A DNA stretch of 7,077 nt from an uncultured bacterium (lineage in GTDB: Bacteria > Hydrogenedentota > Hydrogenedentia > Hydrogenedentales > JAEUWI01), in contig CALAXS010000667.1 in the NCBI GenBank assembly GCA_937895305.1, positions 1 to 7,077 of the forward strand, read 5' to 3'. This document shows, piece after piece, positions 6,585 to 7,077 of the stretch (within the stretch, counting starts at the first letter, position 1; each line of letters begins with the position of its first letter). Below the pieces are notes generated by a model. That model did not search any database and was not told where the DNA came from. It was given only the letters and a program-made list of their open reading frames with translations. The translations under genes were made by a program, and so were the position numbers.

Positions 6585-6950
6585 TTAGTGGCCCAATACA
6601 TCCCCGGTATAACATTTAACACGGTGGATAACTGCTTCAATAAGGTCTGAATCTGCATCGACCTGTTCCAATGCTGATTTGAGATGGTCTAATAATTTAT
6701 CTACATGCATTTCGGAAGCACCCTTCTCAACAACGTTAGCATGGGCTGAACGCAATTCCAGGCCAGAATAGTGGTGAGGGCCATCGGTAGCAAGATTGAG
6801 AAAGAGGAGGAATTTGCGTTGTTGCAGTGGCACATTGATTCCATCGAAAAACGGTGCCAGATCAGAATCATTCAGCACGTTACGATACAATTGCTCCACA
6901 ACCTTATCGATAGTCTCTTCACCGCCAAGTTGTACGTAGAGTGAATCCAT
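6585..6950 (-). CDS. Group 1 truncated haemoglobin (trHbN-like)
   Basis: A 121-residue cytoplasmic 2-over-2 haem globin, the full usual length for this family. LYVQLGGEETIDKVVEQLY (4-22) covers the start of the fold, with Tyr22 at the position of the distal B10 tyrosine; LAPFFDG (31-37) gives Phe35 at CD1; LRSAHANVVEKG (66-77) contains the proximal haem ligand His70 (F8), by comparison with Mycobacterium tuberculosis GlbN, where His81 follows a similar spacing; DHLKSALEQV (88-97) is the G helix. By eye the E7 and E11 positions are Gln43 and Phe47. Such globins bind O2 and NO and often serve in NO detoxification or O2 chemistry. The start is supported by GGAGG 7 nt before the ATG. The gene is first in a likely two-gene unit with the exported TIM-barrel protein and has a strong promoter at 7028-7056. 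Nothing in the gene links it directly to glycan breakdown. Confidence 0.95.
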   Translation of the reverse strand: MDSLYVQLGGEETIDKVVEQLYRNVLNDSDLAPFFDGINVPLQQRKFLLFLNLATDGPHHYSGLELRSAHANVVEKGASEMHVDKLLDHLKSALEQVDADSDLIEAVIHRVKCYTGDVLGH

Positions 6951-7013
6951 GGGTCAACCTCCAAAGGATTATTAAGAACGCACACTGCCCAATACTTCCG
7001 AGTCACTTTGCAA

Positions 7014-7027
7014 CACTACAAATAGTG
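7014..7027. repeat. Inverted repeat CACTA-N4-TAGTG at the globin transcription start
   Basis: CACTA (7014-7018) and TAGTG (7023-7027) are perfect reverse complements around a 4-nt spacer. The repeat directly abuts the -10 box at 7028-7033 and covers the expected start point near 7021, a classic operator position. It could instead be a short hairpin at the 5' end of the transcript. Confidence 0.45.
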
Positions 7028-7056
7028 AGTATAAGCGGGCTGAGGTTGGGTGTCAA
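7028..7056 (-). promoter_or_regulatory. Strong sigma70-type promoter of the globin/TIM-barrel unit
   Basis: On the minus strand TTGACA (7056-7051) is a perfect -35 consensus, the spacer is exactly 17 nt, and TATACT (7033-7028) matches the -10 consensus at 5 of 6 positions. Transcription would start near 7021, giving a leader of about 70 nt before the ATG at 6950. It is the best promoter match in the window. Confidence 0.75.
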
Positions 7057-7077
7057 TGACTAGATAAACCTTTGTAT

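Noticed and set aside
6560..6658. Longer N-terminus of the TIM-barrel protein starting at ATG 6658
   Set aside because: It would overlap the globin gene by 74 nt and bury the signal peptide 33 residues inside the protein; the start at 6559 has both a signal peptide and a G-rich ribosome binding site.
1..7077. CRISPR array, tRNA/rRNA, insertion sequence or phage attachment site
   Set aside because: No direct-repeat arrays, conserved RNA gene segments, transposase motifs or terminal inverted repeats were seen on reading both strands.

Overview
The window reads as a stretch of chromosome from an environmental, probably aquatic or marine, polysaccharide-degrading bacterium of the Planctomycetes-Verrucomicrobia-Lentisphaerae type or a neighbouring phylum such as Hydrogenedentota. 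This is inferred from family content only: a pseudopilin with a GFTLIELLVVIAIIGILAAILLPAL-type N-terminus (quoted here as a class name), a Tat-exported Gfo/Idh/MocA oxidoreductase, an exported sugar-isomerase-like TIM barrel, a secreted sialate-O-acetylesterase-like protein with an extra C-terminal domain, and a BNR_4-type beta-propeller. No rRNA, tRNA, insertion sequence, CRISPR array or phage gene was seen, and no gene is visibly broken except by the window edge.

Layout. Positions 1-451 (minus) hold the first 150 codons of a type II/IV-type pseudopilin that continues beyond the left edge; a sigma70-like promoter lies upstream at 536-565. Positions 634-2874 (minus) encode a 746-residue exported SGNH/SASA esterase. 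A 123-bp divergent intergenic region (2875-2997) separates it from the plus-strand pair 2998-4392 (BNR_4 beta-propeller, candidate polysaccharide lyase) and 4428-5702 (Tat-dependent Gfo/Idh/MocA oxidoreductase). The plus-strand pair ends 2 nt from the stop of a minus-strand pair, which runs from 6950 (group 1 truncated haemoglobin, 6585-6950) into 6559-5705 (exported TIM-barrel protein of the sugar phosphate isomerase/epimerase superfamily). The minus-strand pair has a very good promoter (TTGACA-17-TATACT) at 7028-7056 near the right edge. No intergenic stretch exceeds 300 bases.

How the genes may work together. Four consecutive genes (esterase, propeller, oxidoreductase, TIM barrel) all carry export signals and belong to families that act on carbohydrates. 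A reasonable reading is an extracytoplasmic glycan-processing locus: the esterase removes O-acetyl groups, the propeller binds or cleaves the backbone (it keeps a His/His/Tyr/Arg set spaced as I remember for ulvan lyases), and the oxidoreductase with the TIM-barrel protein could carry out a redox-assisted glycoside cleavage or epimerisation, by analogy with cytoplasmic Gfo/Idh plus AP-endonuclease-2-fold pairs that act through 3-keto sugars. The TIM-barrel protein appears to lack the usual metal-ligand quartet, so its chemistry is open. The substrate cannot be deduced from the sequence.
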